A stretch of 37,902 bases of DNA from Parachlamydiales bacterium. GTDB lineage: Bacteria; Chlamydiota; Chlamydiia; Chlamydiales; Rhabdochlamydiaceae. The stretch is from positions 1-37,902 of the forward strand of contig DAIDHO010000012.1 of the NCBI GenBank assembly GCA_027459675.1. The letters run 5' to 3'. The notes under the pieces are model-generated. The model ran no database searches. It worked only from the letters and a program-made list of their open reading frames with translations, and was not told where the DNA came from. Below are positions 17,209 to 25,544 of the stretch, piece by piece. The first letter of the stretch is position 1, and each line of letters opens with the position of its first letter. The position numbers and the translations under genes were made by a program.

Positions 17209-17718
17209 ATGTTTAACCTATCAAATAGCTTATCTCTCTTAAGGGCCCCTTTGGCTCTTGTTTTTCTTGTGGAAAGCTCTACATTACGCTTGATGGCTAT
17301 TATTTTAGCAATGCTCACAGACAGTATTGATGGATACCTCGCACGCAAAGCCAAAACTACCTCTCGTTTCGGCGCTGTCTTAGATCCTGCGATGGATAAG
17401 TTCTTTGTCTTTTTTGTGCTGGGCATTTTATTTACAGAAAATAAGATTGAACTCTGGCAAGCTCTCATGATGGTTTCTCGCGATTTTGCGCTATGCCTCT
17501 TTGGTCTCTATTTAAGCCTGTCAGGGCTTTGGCAAACTTATGAATTTCGCGCCATTCGTTGGGGAAAGATTACCACGGCCCTTCAATTTGTGGGTCTCAT
17601 AGCCCTCACACTTAACTACGCGATGCCCCTCTATTTTTATTATTCATTTGTGGCATTTGCCATCTTTGGCTTATATGAGCTCTTCCAGCTTAAGAAATAC
17701 TCTCGAGGTTCTTCTTAA
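17209..17718 (+). CDS. CDP-alcohol phosphatidyltransferase (PgsA-like)
   Basis: This integral-membrane enzyme transfers a phosphatidyl group from CDP-diacylglycerol to an alcohol. The full catalytic signature D-x2-DG-x2-AR-x8-G-x3-D-x3-D is present at about residues 37-63 (DSIDGYLARKAKTTSRF then GAVLDPAMDK). The length (169) and the start MFNLSNSLSLLRAPLAL resemble PgsA, phosphatidylglycerophosphate synthase. A cardiolipin or inositol-type relative is possible. It is tightly coupled to the DedA gene and overlaps the convergent MscS gene by 29 bp. Confidence 0.88.
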   Translation: MFNLSNSLSLLRAPLALVFLVESSTLRLMAIILAMLTDSIDGYLARKAKTTSRFGAVLDPAMDKFFVFFVLGILFTENKIELWQALMMVSRDFALCLFGLYLSLSGLWQTYEFRAIRWGKITTALQFVGLIALTLNYAMPLYFYYSFVAFAIFGLYELFQLKKYSRGSS

Positions 17719-18754
17719 TCTCTCCAGCTTGATTCTCGATTTTCCAATAGGTGATAGGAATCGCCAGACTCACATTCATATCTCGTAAGATTGCTTGTAG
17801 TTCTAAAAGAATAGTATGCTGAAACCGATTGAATATCTCCTGATCTTTAATATTTGAATAGGCTTCTATTTCAATCTCACAGGCATAGTCCCCAAAGTTT
17901 TTAAGAAATACATGCACCGGATATTTCGTATCAAGCTGGGGTTTTTTGACAAGATGGTCGTGCATTTTATTCACAATGTCTGAAATTTTATCGATGTTGT
18001 TAAACCCAATTTTGAGCTGTAGTTTAATATGTCGATGTGTAATACGCGAGACATTAATTAAGAGCATTGTAGAGACAAAGTTATTAGGAAGGTAAACTGC
18101 CCGCTTTTCCTTATCTCGGATGGAAGTTCTAAACCATCCAATATCTTCAACAAGTCCCTCGAGATTTTTCTCCGGTAAATAAATTTGATCGCCAATGATA
18201 AAAGGCCGTGTAATGTGGAGCATAATGCCGCTGCAAAAATTGGCCATCACATCTTTACCAGCAAAACCGAGGGAAGCGGCTCCAATACTTCCAAAAGCAA
18301 GAAGGGGGGCTATATTAACCCCAAAAATTTGAAGAATGACAAGGCCTGACAAAATTCCTACCGCCAAAGTCGCAAGGCGACTCACCATTTGAACAGTTGT
18401 AAAATCTACTTTCTTCGTGGGATGGGCTAAAAAAGAAACTTCAACTTCATGTTTCCATCTATAAAATATCCACGCAATAGTAGCCACCATCGCTGCTTTT
18501 CTGAAGGCATGCAAATAGGAATCGGCGAAAGTAAAACCGATTTGAACTCCTCCTATATCAAGCAGGTAAACAGCCCCTAAGATCCAAATAAGAACGGTTA
18601 AAGGAAGACGAAAAATTTTACTAACCCGGGCTTTCCAACCCTCCTTATTTTTCTTTTCAGTACGTGACAGGACCCTTTTAAGCCCATACTGCAGGGCTAC
18701 AAGAACGCCAATTCCAAATAAACTTTTTATTAACCATAAATAGATTAAATCCAT
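17690..18754 (-). CDS. MscS-family mechanosensitive channel
   Basis: This is a small-conductance mechanosensitive channel that releases solutes on osmotic downshift. N-terminal membrane segments are followed by the conserved pore helix (FGSIGAASLGFAGKDVMANF) and the beta-domain signature RPFIIGDQIYLPEKNLEGLV. The C-terminal cytoplasmic domain includes KLQLKIGFNNIDKI. At 354 residues it is slightly longer than E. coli MscS, with extra N-terminal helices. It starts at ATG 18754. The 3' end overlaps the convergent PgsA-like gene. Confidence 0.93.
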   Translation of the reverse strand: MDLIYLWLIKSLFGIGVLVALQYGLKRVLSRTEKKNKEGWKARVSKIFRLPLTVLIWILGAVYLLDIGGVQIGFTFADSYLHAFRKAAMVATIAWIFYRWKHEVEVSFLAHPTKKVDFTTVQMVSRLATLAVGILSGLVILQIFGVNIAPLLAFGSIGAASLGFAGKDVMANFCSGIMLHITRPFIIGDQIYLPEKNLEGLVEDIGWFRTSIRDKEKRAVYLPNNFVSTMLLINVSRITHRHIKLQLKIGFNNIDKISDIVNKMHDHLVKKPQLDTKYPVHVFLKNFGDYACEIEIEAYSNIKDQEIFNRFQHTILLELQAILRDMNVSLAIPITYWKIENQAGEIKKNLESIS

Positions 18755-18787
18755 GAGAAAAATTGTAACATAGAAGCGCCATTCTCC

Positions 18788-18865
18788 CTATAAAAAAATA
18801 TCAAATCTAATAAAATTAAAGCACTTCCTTTGCACTGCGTGCAATGGGATGAAAAAATGATTCAT
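18788..18865 (-). repeat. Hairpin element copy 2, with micro-ORF MNHFFIPLHAVQRKC...
   Basis: Read on the minus strand from ATG 18865, this copy matches 638-688: ATGAAT, then a T6 run, then TTGCAC and GTGCAA around GCA. The inner 6-bp stem is kept and the outer stem is weaker. The frame encodes 25 residues beginning MNHFFIPLHAVQRKC and stops at 18788. It lies in the 229-nt gap between the mscS and sohB starts. No good ribosome-binding site is seen. Confidence 0.5.
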
Positions 18866-18983
18866 CGAGACATGCTTTATATTTTTTTGATCATCATCCT
18901 ATGGAAGAAGTGATCATGTTTCATATTTAAATGGAATTCTATATCTCCCTTCTTTTAATATAAAATTTAAAAGGAATGATATC

Positions 18984-20006
18984 ATGAAAGAATCCATCTT
19001 TGTTGCTGCTCTGCGATCCTTTTTTAAATCGATTGCGACCATCTTAGGAATCTCTATAGGATTAGGATTTGTAATCATAGGCGTAGGAATTCTTATAGGT
19101 CCCAATTATGTACCCCCTAAATCACAACCTCTCTTAATGCCCGATGCAAATGGAAATCGAGAGATGCTCCCTAGCAACGCCCCCGTCATCTTAAGACTCG
19201 ACTTCCATGGAGTCATTGGGGTGGGTGATCTTACAAGTGAGAAAATAGAGAATATCCTTCTCGATTCTCAAGAAGATTTCTTGAAGGGTGGGCGTGTGAA
19301 AGCCCTTCTTCTGCATATGGATACGCCGGGTGGATCGGCCATTGATTCTGATACGATCTACAGGATGCTCATGATGTATAAAAAACAATACAATGTTCCT
19401 ATTTATGCCTATGTAAACGGTTTTTGCGCCTCCGGTGGAATGTATATTGCCTCCGCTGCAGACAAGATTTATTCGACTCCCGCTAGTGTCATTGGTTCCG
19501 TAGGGGTTCGTCTAGGCCCTAACTTCAACTTTGCAGATGCTATGTCCCGCTATGGCGTCAATGCCCTGACATTAACAGAAGGAAAAGACAAAGATACTTT
19601 AAACCCCTTCCGTCCCTGGAAACCTGATGAAGATGCTCCTCTAAAAGAGATCATGGCTTCTCTGTACGATCAATTTACTACCGTGGTATCCGAGGCAAGG
19701 CCTGCACTGACGAAAGAATTACTGATCAATAAATTTGGAGCGCGCGTGTTTATTGCCCAAGAAGCGCAAAAAAATGGGTATATTGACGTCTATGATGCAA
19801 GTTATAATGAAGCAGTCAAAGACCTTGCAGCTGCTGCGCAGATTGAAGAAAAAGAACGTTATCAAGTCGTACAACTCCTTCCACCTCATCCCTTTTTGAG
19901 TGATATCGCAGGCTCTTTTGCGCCTGTTAAAGTTGTTAAGTCATTATTTGGGAAAGGAGACCTCAGTGAGCTGAATGGACAGTTTCTATACTACTACCAG
20001 CCTTGA
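18984..20006 (+). CDS. sohB: Signal peptide peptidase-like S49 serine protease (SohB/SppA)
   Basis: S49 peptidases use a Ser/Lys dyad to degrade signal peptides and membrane peptides. An N-terminal membrane helix (about 15-37, TILGISIGLGFVIIGVGILI) anchors the protein. The nucleophile is Ser150 in NGFCASGGMYIA and the base is Lys201 in TEGKDKD, at the spacing known for Bacillus SppA (147/199). MDTPGGSAIDSDTIYRM forms the oxyanion region. At 340 residues it is the short, single-domain type. AAGGA lies 7 nt before ATG 18984, and TATAAAAT (18959-18966) is a possible -10. It precedes polA as in Chlamydia. It could equally be called SppA. Confidence 0.93.
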   Translation: MKESIFVAALRSFFKSIATILGISIGLGFVIIGVGILIGPNYVPPKSQPLLMPDANGNREMLPSNAPVILRLDFHGVIGVGDLTSEKIENILLDSQEDFLKGGRVKALLLHMDTPGGSAIDSDTIYRMLMMYKKQYNVPIYAYVNGFCASGGMYIASAADKIYSTPASVIGSVGVRLGPNFNFADAMSRYGVNALTLTEGKDKDTLNPFRPWKPDEDAPLKEIMASLYDQFTTVVSEARPALTKELLINKFGARVFIAQEAQKNGYIDVYDASYNEAVKDLAAAAQIEEKERYQVVQLLPPHPFLSDIAGSFAPVKVVKSLFGKGDLSELNGQFLYYYQP

Positions 20007-20010
20007 AACA

Positions 20011-20052
20011 TTCTCATAAAATCGACTGAACTGTAGTTGCGAATGAGGTGTA
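20011..20052 (+). repeat. Dispersed repeat copy d (abuts polA start)
   Basis: CATAAAATCGACTGAACT (from 20015) is shared exactly with copies a and e, then the sequence diverges (GTAGTTGCGAATGAGGTGTA). It runs into ATG 20053 with GAGG 4 nt before the start, the same geometry as copy a before yidD. The repeat thus supplies the polA ribosome-binding site. Confidence 0.75.
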
Positions 20053-22713
20053 ATGAAGCAATTGTTCATCATTGATGCCGTTAACTTTCTGTTTCGGTCT
20101 TATTACGCTATCAGAGGGATGACCAATTCCAAGGGCGAGTCCACCAATGCTCTTTTCGGCTTTATTCGTTCGATTTACAAGGTCCTCGATGATTTTTCTC
20201 CTGATTTTTTAATTGCTGTATTTGATGGCCCTGACAATAAAAAAAGCCGAACCGATCTTTACCATGACTACAAAAGCCACCGAAAATCGATGCCAGAAGA
20301 TTTGGTTCCCCAGATGGAAAGAGCTCTGCACTGGTGCTCTCTTGCCGGGATTCCCAGCCTTTCCATCCCGGGAGTCGAAGCGGATGATGTCATTGGAAGT
20401 ATTGCAGTATGGGCACAAAAGCAAGGCATCCAAGTGCGTATTTGCAGTAGCGATAAAGACCTTTGCCAACTTGTGAGCAGGGGTATCCATCTGATCAATC
20501 CGAGCAAAGACAATCTTGAAATAGACCCCCCTAAAGTTAAAGAACTGTTTGGAGTCAAACCGGAGCAGATGATCGACTACCTTGCCATTGTAGGCGATGC
20601 TTCGGATAATATTCCTGGATTAGAAGGCTTTGGATCCAAAACAGCTGCTGCCTTGCTCCAAGAGTTTGGGAGCCTCGATGCCCTCCTTGCAAACCCGGAA
20701 AAAGTGCAGGGGGAAAAAAAACAACGAATCCTAAGAGAAGGAAAAGAAATTGCTCATTTAAGCCGCAAACTTGCAACACTCGATTTAAACCTCGATTTTC
20801 CCAAAGAAGAAGTCTTTTTCCATCTCAAGCATCCTAACCTGGATCATTTAAAACCGTTTTATCATGCAATGAACTTCCTCTCCTTGTTAAAAGAAATGGA
20901 TCAAACGGCAGAGGTGAAAGGAAAAAAAGCGGAAAAATACCCTTATCATCTTGTCCAAACCGAAAGTGAACTTGAAGCTCTCTATCAGCTTTTAAAAGAT
21001 AAAGGGGATTTTTGCTTAGATATAGAAACGACCGATCTACGTCCCATGCGAGCAGAGCTCGTAGGCCTTGGCGTGGGCGCAGAAGCAGAGAAGGCATGGT
21101 ATATTCCTCTCAATGGATCCCTCGCTAAAGAAAAAGTGCTACAAAAAATAGGTCTTCTTCTGGGAGATCGAAATGTCTCGGTTTATGGACACAACATTAA
21201 ATATGACCTCCACGTTCTCTTGAATGCCCACCTCCCGCAACCCCGCCTCTCGTTTGATACGATTTTAGCTTCTTATCTTTTAACTCCGCAAAGTCAACGC
21301 CATAATTTAGATCAACTTTCTCTGGAAAAATTCGGTGTGGTAAAAACACCCATTGAAGATCTCATTGGAAAAGGGAAAAATCAAAAGTCGATGGCAGAAG
21401 TACCTCTAGAAGAAGTGGCTCACTATTGCTGTCAAGATGTCGGTTACACGATTCGGCTTAAAGAGCTTTTCGAAGAAGAACTTGCACAGCATGAGCTAGA
21501 GCCCGTTTTCAAAAAAATTGAGCTTCCCCTCATTCCAGTGCTAGTACGCATGGAACGACGGGGTATTTTTGTTGATAGAGACAAACTGAAAGAGATGTCC
21601 CATGACTTAAGCACCGAACTTAAACAGCTGGAGAAAAAAATCCATCACCTGGCTGGAGAGGAGTTTAACATCAACTCACCTAAACAACTCAGTCATATTT
21701 TATTTCATAAAATGGGAATTGCTCCTCCTAAAAAAACTACGACAGGTTATTCAACAAGCGCCGAGGTGTTAGAAGAGCTTCAAAATAGAATTCCTCTGGC
21801 GGCCTTGGTGTTAGAATACCGCTCGCTAGAAAAACTCCGGTCTACGTATGTTGACACCCTTCCCGATAACATTCACCCTCTCACTGGACGTATTCACACG
21901 ACGTTTAATCAATCGGTTGCGGCCACCGGCAGGCTTTCCTGCCAAGATCCTAACTTACAAAATATCCCTGTTCGATCAATGCAGGGAAAAAAAATACGGA
22001 GTGCATTTAAGCCACAACAAATAGGATGGAGTTTTCTCTCTGCTGACTACTCCCAAATTGAACTCCGGCTCCTTGCCCATTTAAGCGAGGATCCCATTCT
22101 TGTGAAAGCTTTTAAAGAGGGAGAAGATATCCACGCCTATACTGCATCGCTTGTCTTTGACACCCCTCTCAAGCAGGTCACACCAGACATGCGACATCGC
22201 GCTAAAGCAGTGAATTTTGGAATTCTGTATGGACAACAAGCTTTTGGACTTTCACAGGGACTGGGCATGGCTTATAAAGATGCTGCTAACTTCATTGATA
22301 CTTATTTTGAGCGTTACAAAAGGGTAAAAGATTTTTTAGAATTTTGTAAAGAGTCCGCCCGTAAAACAGGGCGTGTTATCACCTTAACAGGACGGCAACG
22401 CCCCCTTCCTGAAATTTTGAGCAAAAATGGGGCTTTGCGTGCTGCCTCGGAACGGCTAGCTATCAACACCCCTCTGCAAGGGACGGCGGCCGACCTGATT
22501 AAAATTGCTATGATTGAAATTGACCACTTCCTTCTCAATAGTCCCCTGGGTTATATGCTGCTCCAGATCCACGATGAATTATTATTTGAATCGCCCGATG
22601 ATCATATCCATATTCTCGCTAAAGAAGTTAAATATCGAATGGAAAATGTCATGAAACTCAACGTTCCTTTAGAAGTCCATATTTCCGTTGGAAAAAATTG
22701 GGGAGAGTGTTAG
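20053..22713 (+). CDS. polA: DNA polymerase I
   Basis: Pol I fills gaps and removes RNA primers in replication and repair. All three domains are present in 886 residues: a 5'-3' exonuclease (1 to about 285), a 3'-5' exonuclease (about 300-480) and the polymerase. The proofreading residues look intact: D323 and E325 in DIETTDL, NIKYD, and YCCQD. The polymerase has motif A SADYSQIELRLL, motif B RAKAVNFGILYGQ and motif C QIHDELLFE. The start at 20053 is set by GAGG in the dispersed repeat. The following coaE begins within 2 nt of the stop, so the genes are co-transcribed. Confidence 0.98.
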   Translation: MKQLFIIDAVNFLFRSYYAIRGMTNSKGESTNALFGFIRSIYKVLDDFSPDFLIAVFDGPDNKKSRTDLYHDYKSHRKSMPEDLVPQMERALHWCSLAGIPSLSIPGVEADDVIGSIAVWAQKQGIQVRICSSDKDLCQLVSRGIHLINPSKDNLEIDPPKVKELFGVKPEQMIDYLAIVGDASDNIPGLEGFGSKTAAALLQEFGSLDALLANPEKVQGEKKQRILREGKEIAHLSRKLATLDLNLDFPKEEVFFHLKHPNLDHLKPFYHAMNFLSLLKEMDQTAEVKGKKAEKYPYHLVQTESELEALYQLLKDKGDFCLDIETTDLRPMRAELVGLGVGAEAEKAWYIPLNGSLAKEKVLQKIGLLLGDRNVSVYGHNIKYDLHVLLNAHLPQPRLSFDTILASYLLTPQSQRHNLDQLSLEKFGVVKTPIEDLIGKGKNQKSMAEVPLEEVAHYCCQDVGYTIRLKELFEEELAQHELEPVFKKIELPLIPVLVRMERRGIFVDRDKLKEMSHDLSTELKQLEKKIHHLAGEEFNINSPKQLSHILFHKMGIAPPKKTTTGYSTSAEVLEELQNRIPLAALVLEYRSLEKLRSTYVDTLPDNIHPLTGRIHTTFNQSVAATGRLSCQDPNLQNIPVRSMQGKKIRSAFKPQQIGWSFLSADYSQIELRLLAHLSEDPILVKAFKEGEDIHAYTASLVFDTPLKQVTPDMRHRAKAVNFGILYGQQAFGLSQGLGMAYKDAANFIDTYFERYKRVKDFLEFCKESARKTGRVITLTGRQRPLPEILSKNGALRAASERLAINTPLQGTAADLIKIAMIEIDHFLLNSPLGYMLLQIHDELLFESPDDHIHILAKEVKYRMENVMKLNVPLEVHISVGKNWGEC

Positions 22714-22715
22714 AT

Positions 22716-23300
22716 TTGAAGAAAATAGCGGTTACAGGGGGAATGGGAAGTGGCAAATCAATCGTTTGCCAATTTCTTAAAGAGGCTGGAGCTTATGTAG
22801 TAGATGCCGACACGATTGTTCGGCAGTACTTGACTCCAGAAAATCCTATAGGACAGCAAGTCATAAAACTTCTAGGATCTGAAGTCATCATAAATAACCA
22901 AATCGATAGAAAAAAAATTTCAAACATTGTGTTTTCAAGCTCAACTAAACTTAAAGCTCTCGAATCTATTTTACATCCGGCCGTAAGCGATGCGATTAAT
23001 CAACTCTTTGAGACGGTTAAAGAAAATAAGATGTATAAATTTTTTGTAGCAGAAGTGCCCCTTCTCTTTGAAGCTCGGATGGAACATGAATTTGATAGTG
23101 TAATTGCTGTTATCACACAGGAAAAAATAGCCCGGGGCCGAGCGGAGTATCCCGAAGAGTTTGATCGACGCTCTCGTTTTCAACTTCCTTCTCATGCCAA
23201 GCAAGCTCAAGCCACCTACGTGATCAAAAACGACGGCGACATCCCGAGCTTAAAAGCGGAAGTAACCGCTTTGATCCCTCAACTATTATCTAATTGTTAA
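22716..23300 (+). CDS. coaE: Dephospho-CoA kinase
   Basis: CoaE phosphorylates dephospho-CoA in the last step of CoA synthesis. The P-loop is [10 protein letters not shown] near the N-terminus, followed by [12 protein letters not shown], which matches the family's DAD motif. The pattern [11 protein letters not shown] and [11 protein letters not shown] completes the signature. A TTG at 22698 would overlap polA by 16 nt. TTG 22716 is better, because GGAGAG ends 8 nt upstream and the protein then starts MKKIAVTGG. The length is about 194 aa, normal for the family. It lies between polA and rho, as in Chlamydia. Confidence 0.93.
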   Translation: MKKIAVTGGMGSGKSIVCQFLKEAGAYVVDADTIVRQYLTPENPIGQQVIKLLGSEVIINNQIDRKKISNIVFSSSTKLKALESILHPAVSDAINQLFETVKENKMYKFFVAEVPLLFEARMEHEFDSVIAVITQEKIARGRAEYPEEFDRRSRFQLPSHAKQAQATYVIKNDGDIPSLKAEVTALIPQLLSNC

Positions 23301-23311
23301 AAGGAGTCTCC

Positions 23312-24649
23312 ATGAAACCCGATGATCCCTCTTCGATAACTTCAGAAAATTCAACCCCCGAAATGGCCTCCTCCCCTCACTTAGCAGGCCAAGAGCAGGT
23401 CACCAAAATTGCTGATTTACAGAGAATGAACATCGACCAGCTGAACCAAGTCGCCCGTATGATGGGCCTTAATTTGGGATCGCTTGCCAAATCTCAACTC
23501 GTTTTTGAAATTGTCAAAGCTAAAGCAGAACACCCCACCGAAGTGTTAGTCGGTGAAGGCGTCTTAGAGGTGCTTCCTGATGGTTTTGGGTTTTTGCGCT
23601 CTCCGAACTACAACTACCTTCCTTCTGCTGAAGATATTTATGTTTCTCCTGCTCAAATCCGACGCTTCGATTTGAAAAAAGGAGACACCGTTTACGGAAC
23701 GATCCGGTCTCCTAAGGAAAAGGAAAAGTATTTCGCCCTTCTCAAAGTTGACAAGATTAATAATCAACCTCCTGAAGTGGCTCGCGATCGTATTTTATTT
23801 GAGAACTTAACTCCTCTTTATCCCAACTCCCGCCTCGTGATGGAAACTCAGAAAGAGAAGCTGACAACGCGCGTGCTTGACCTAGCAGCTCCCATTGGAA
23901 AAGGACAACGCGGCCTTATCGTTGCACCTCCTCGTACAGGTAAAACTGTCATTCTGCAAAATATTGCGAATGCTATTACAAGCAACAATCCCCATGTCTA
24001 TCTCATCGTTCTATTAATCGATGAACGTCCTGAAGAAGTCACCGATATGATGCGAAGTGTCAAAGGAGAGGTGATCTCCTCCACATTTGACGAACCTCCA
24101 GAGCGTCATGTTCAAATTGCAGAAATGGTGATTGAAAAAGCACGACGGCTGGTTGAATACCACCACGATGTCGTTATCCTCCTCGACTCTTTAACGCGCC
24201 TTGCCCGTGCTTATAACACAGTCCAACCTCACTCAGGAAAAATCTTAACGGGCGGTATTGATGCCAATGCCCTACACAAGCCGAAACGGTTCTTCGGTGC
24301 TGCAAGAAATGTAGAAGAAGGCGGCTCGCTAACCATTATGGCCACTGCTCTTATCGATACCGGCTCTCGTATGGACGAAGTCATCTTCGAAGAATTTAAA
24401 GGAACCGGTAACATGGAACTCGTACTCGATCGACGTCTAGCAGACCGACGTATCTATCCAGCGATTGACCTTATTAAAAGTGGAACTCGCAAAGAAGAGC
24501 TTCTCTTTCACCCAGAAGAGCTTGAAAAGATTTATCTTATGCGTCAAGCCCTCGCTGATCTTTCTCCTCTGGATGCCATGAATCTTCTTCTAGGGCGATT
24601 GAAAAAGAGCAACAACAACATTGAATTCCTTCTTTCGATGAAAGACTAG
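23312..24649 (+). CDS. rho: Transcription termination factor Rho
   Basis: Rho is the hexameric RNA helicase of factor-dependent termination. ATG 23312 has AAAAGGAG 5 nt upstream and gives 445 residues; an in-frame TTG at 23294 is not needed. A Ser/Pro/Glu-rich tail of about 30 residues precedes the Rho N-terminal helices ([17 protein letters not shown]) and the RNA-binding cold-shock-like domain ([15 protein letters not shown]). The ATPase has Walker [13 protein letters not shown], Walker [17 protein letters not shown] and the R/Q loops ([20 protein letters not shown]). It is the last gene of the run, and a dispersed repeat follows. Confidence 0.98.
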   Translation: MKPDDPSSITSENSTPEMASSPHLAGQEQVTKIADLQRMNIDQLNQVARMMGLNLGSLAKSQLVFEIVKAKAEHPTEVLVGEGVLEVLPDGFGFLRSPNYNYLPSAEDIYVSPAQIRRFDLKKGDTVYGTIRSPKEKEKYFALLKVDKINNQPPEVARDRILFENLTPLYPNSRLVMETQKEKLTTRVLDLAAPIGKGQRGLIVAPPRTGKTVILQNIANAITSNNPHVYLIVLLIDERPEEVTDMMRSVKGEVISSTFDEPPERHVQIAEMVIEKARRLVEYHHDVVILLDSLTRLARAYNTVQPHSGKILTGGIDANALHKPKRFFGAARNVEEGGSLTIMATALIDTGSRMDEVIFEEFKGTGNMELVLDRRLADRRIYPAIDLIKSGTRKEELLFHPEELEKIYLMRQALADLSPLDAMNLLLGRLKKSNNNIEFLLSMKD

Positions 24650-24691
24650 AGAGGTCATACGCAGTTGGTATAACCCCCAAGAGGAGAATTC

Positions 24692-24748
24692 AAAATAGGC
24701 TCAAAAAGTCCATAAAATCGACTGAACTTGAGCTTAAGCAAGAGGTCT
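24692..24748 (+). repeat. Dispersed 57-nt repeat, copy e
   Basis: Identical to copy a (5682-5738) apart from one interior base (CTTGAGC here, CTTTAGC there). It occupies the gap between convergent rho and lptB, and no gene starts at its 3' end; the nearest start-like codon (TTG 24750) opens only nine codons. Identity this high between intergenic sites 19 kb apart implies recent copying or strong selection. Confidence 0.9.
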
Positions 24749-24812
24749 CTTGTATTTAACTTCAGTTTTAGGGGGATAGCTCTATTATTTTTGAGGGTGT
24801 GGGGGCCCCCTT

Positions 24813-25544
24813 TTAAATCTGAAAATCTTCTCCAAAGTAGGTTTGTCTCGCTTCCCGGCTTTGCAAGAGCTGGTGGACGGTTCCTGAAATTAAAATTTTA
24901 CCTTCTCGAATGAGATAACTGCGATCTACAATCGAGAAAATTTCACGGGCATTATGGTCTGTAAGTAAGATGCTAATGCCCTTCTTTTGAAGATGACGGA
25001 TCATTTTCTTTACATCGGTCACCGCGATGGGATCGATATTTGCAAAGGGTTCATCCAGAAGAAGCAGGTAAGGATCTGTCACGAGTGCGCGTGTAATTTC
25101 CAGGCGCCGTCTTTCACCGCCAGAGAGGGTTCCGGCTTTTTTCTTAGCAAGCTTTTCTAAATGCAATTCTTGCAAAAGCTCTTCCATCTTATTTTTTCGT
25201 TGTGCGGCAGTCAAAGGACGGGTCTCTAAGATGCAAGAGATATTTTCTTCCACTGTGAGTGAGCGGAAAACAGAAGGCTCTTGCGCAAGGTAGCCCATGC
25301 CCAGCTGAGCCCTTTTGTGAATCGGAAAGAAAGTGGCATCGTGACCTTTAAAAAGAACTTTTCCATCATCTGGATGAATCAGACCCATCGTCATGTAAAA
25401 GGCAGTGGTCTTTCCAGCGCCATTAGGGCCTAGAAGGCCGACCACCTCACCGGGGCCGATTTGAAAAGAGAGGCCATCGACAACGGCCTTACCTCCATAA
25501 ATTTTTTTAAGATTTTCGACTTTAAGGAGCGGAGGATGAGCCAT
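24813..25544 (-). CDS. lptB: LPS export ABC transporter ATPase LptB
   Basis: LptB powers extraction of LPS from the inner membrane with LptFG. The 243 residues carry Walker A GPNGAGKTT, the Q-loop AQEPSVFRSLTVEEN, the signature LSGGERRRLEI, Walker B YLLLLDEPFANIDP and the H-loop LTDHNARE. The sequence pattern is LptB-specific rather than generic (AFYMTMGLIHPDDGKV, GMGYLAQEPSVFR). ATG 25544 overlaps the end of the LptA-like gene by 23 bp, showing translational coupling. The lptF/lptG genes are not in the window. Confidence 0.96.
   Translation of the reverse strand: MAHPPLLKVENLKKIYGGKAVVDGLSFQIGPGEVVGLLGPNGAGKTTAFYMTMGLIHPDDGKVLFKGHDATFFPIHKRAQLGMGYLAQEPSVFRSLTVEENISCILETRPLTAAQRKNKMEELLQELHLEKLAKKKAGTLSGGERRRLEITRALVTDPYLLLLDEPFANIDPIAVTDVKKMIRHLQKKGISILLTDHNAREIFSIVDRSYLIREGKILISGTVHQLLQSREARQTYFGEDFQI

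Noticed and set aside
18755-18983. Consensus -35/-10 promoter pair for sohB
   Set aside because: TATAAAAT at 18959 is a fair -10, but no convincing -35 is found at 16-18 nt upstream, so it is noted only in the gene entry.
24801-24810. Perfect palindrome GGGGGCCCCC as terminator of lptB or rho
   Set aside because: It has no loop-forming bases, so a stable hairpin is unlikely. It may matter only as a short GC block.
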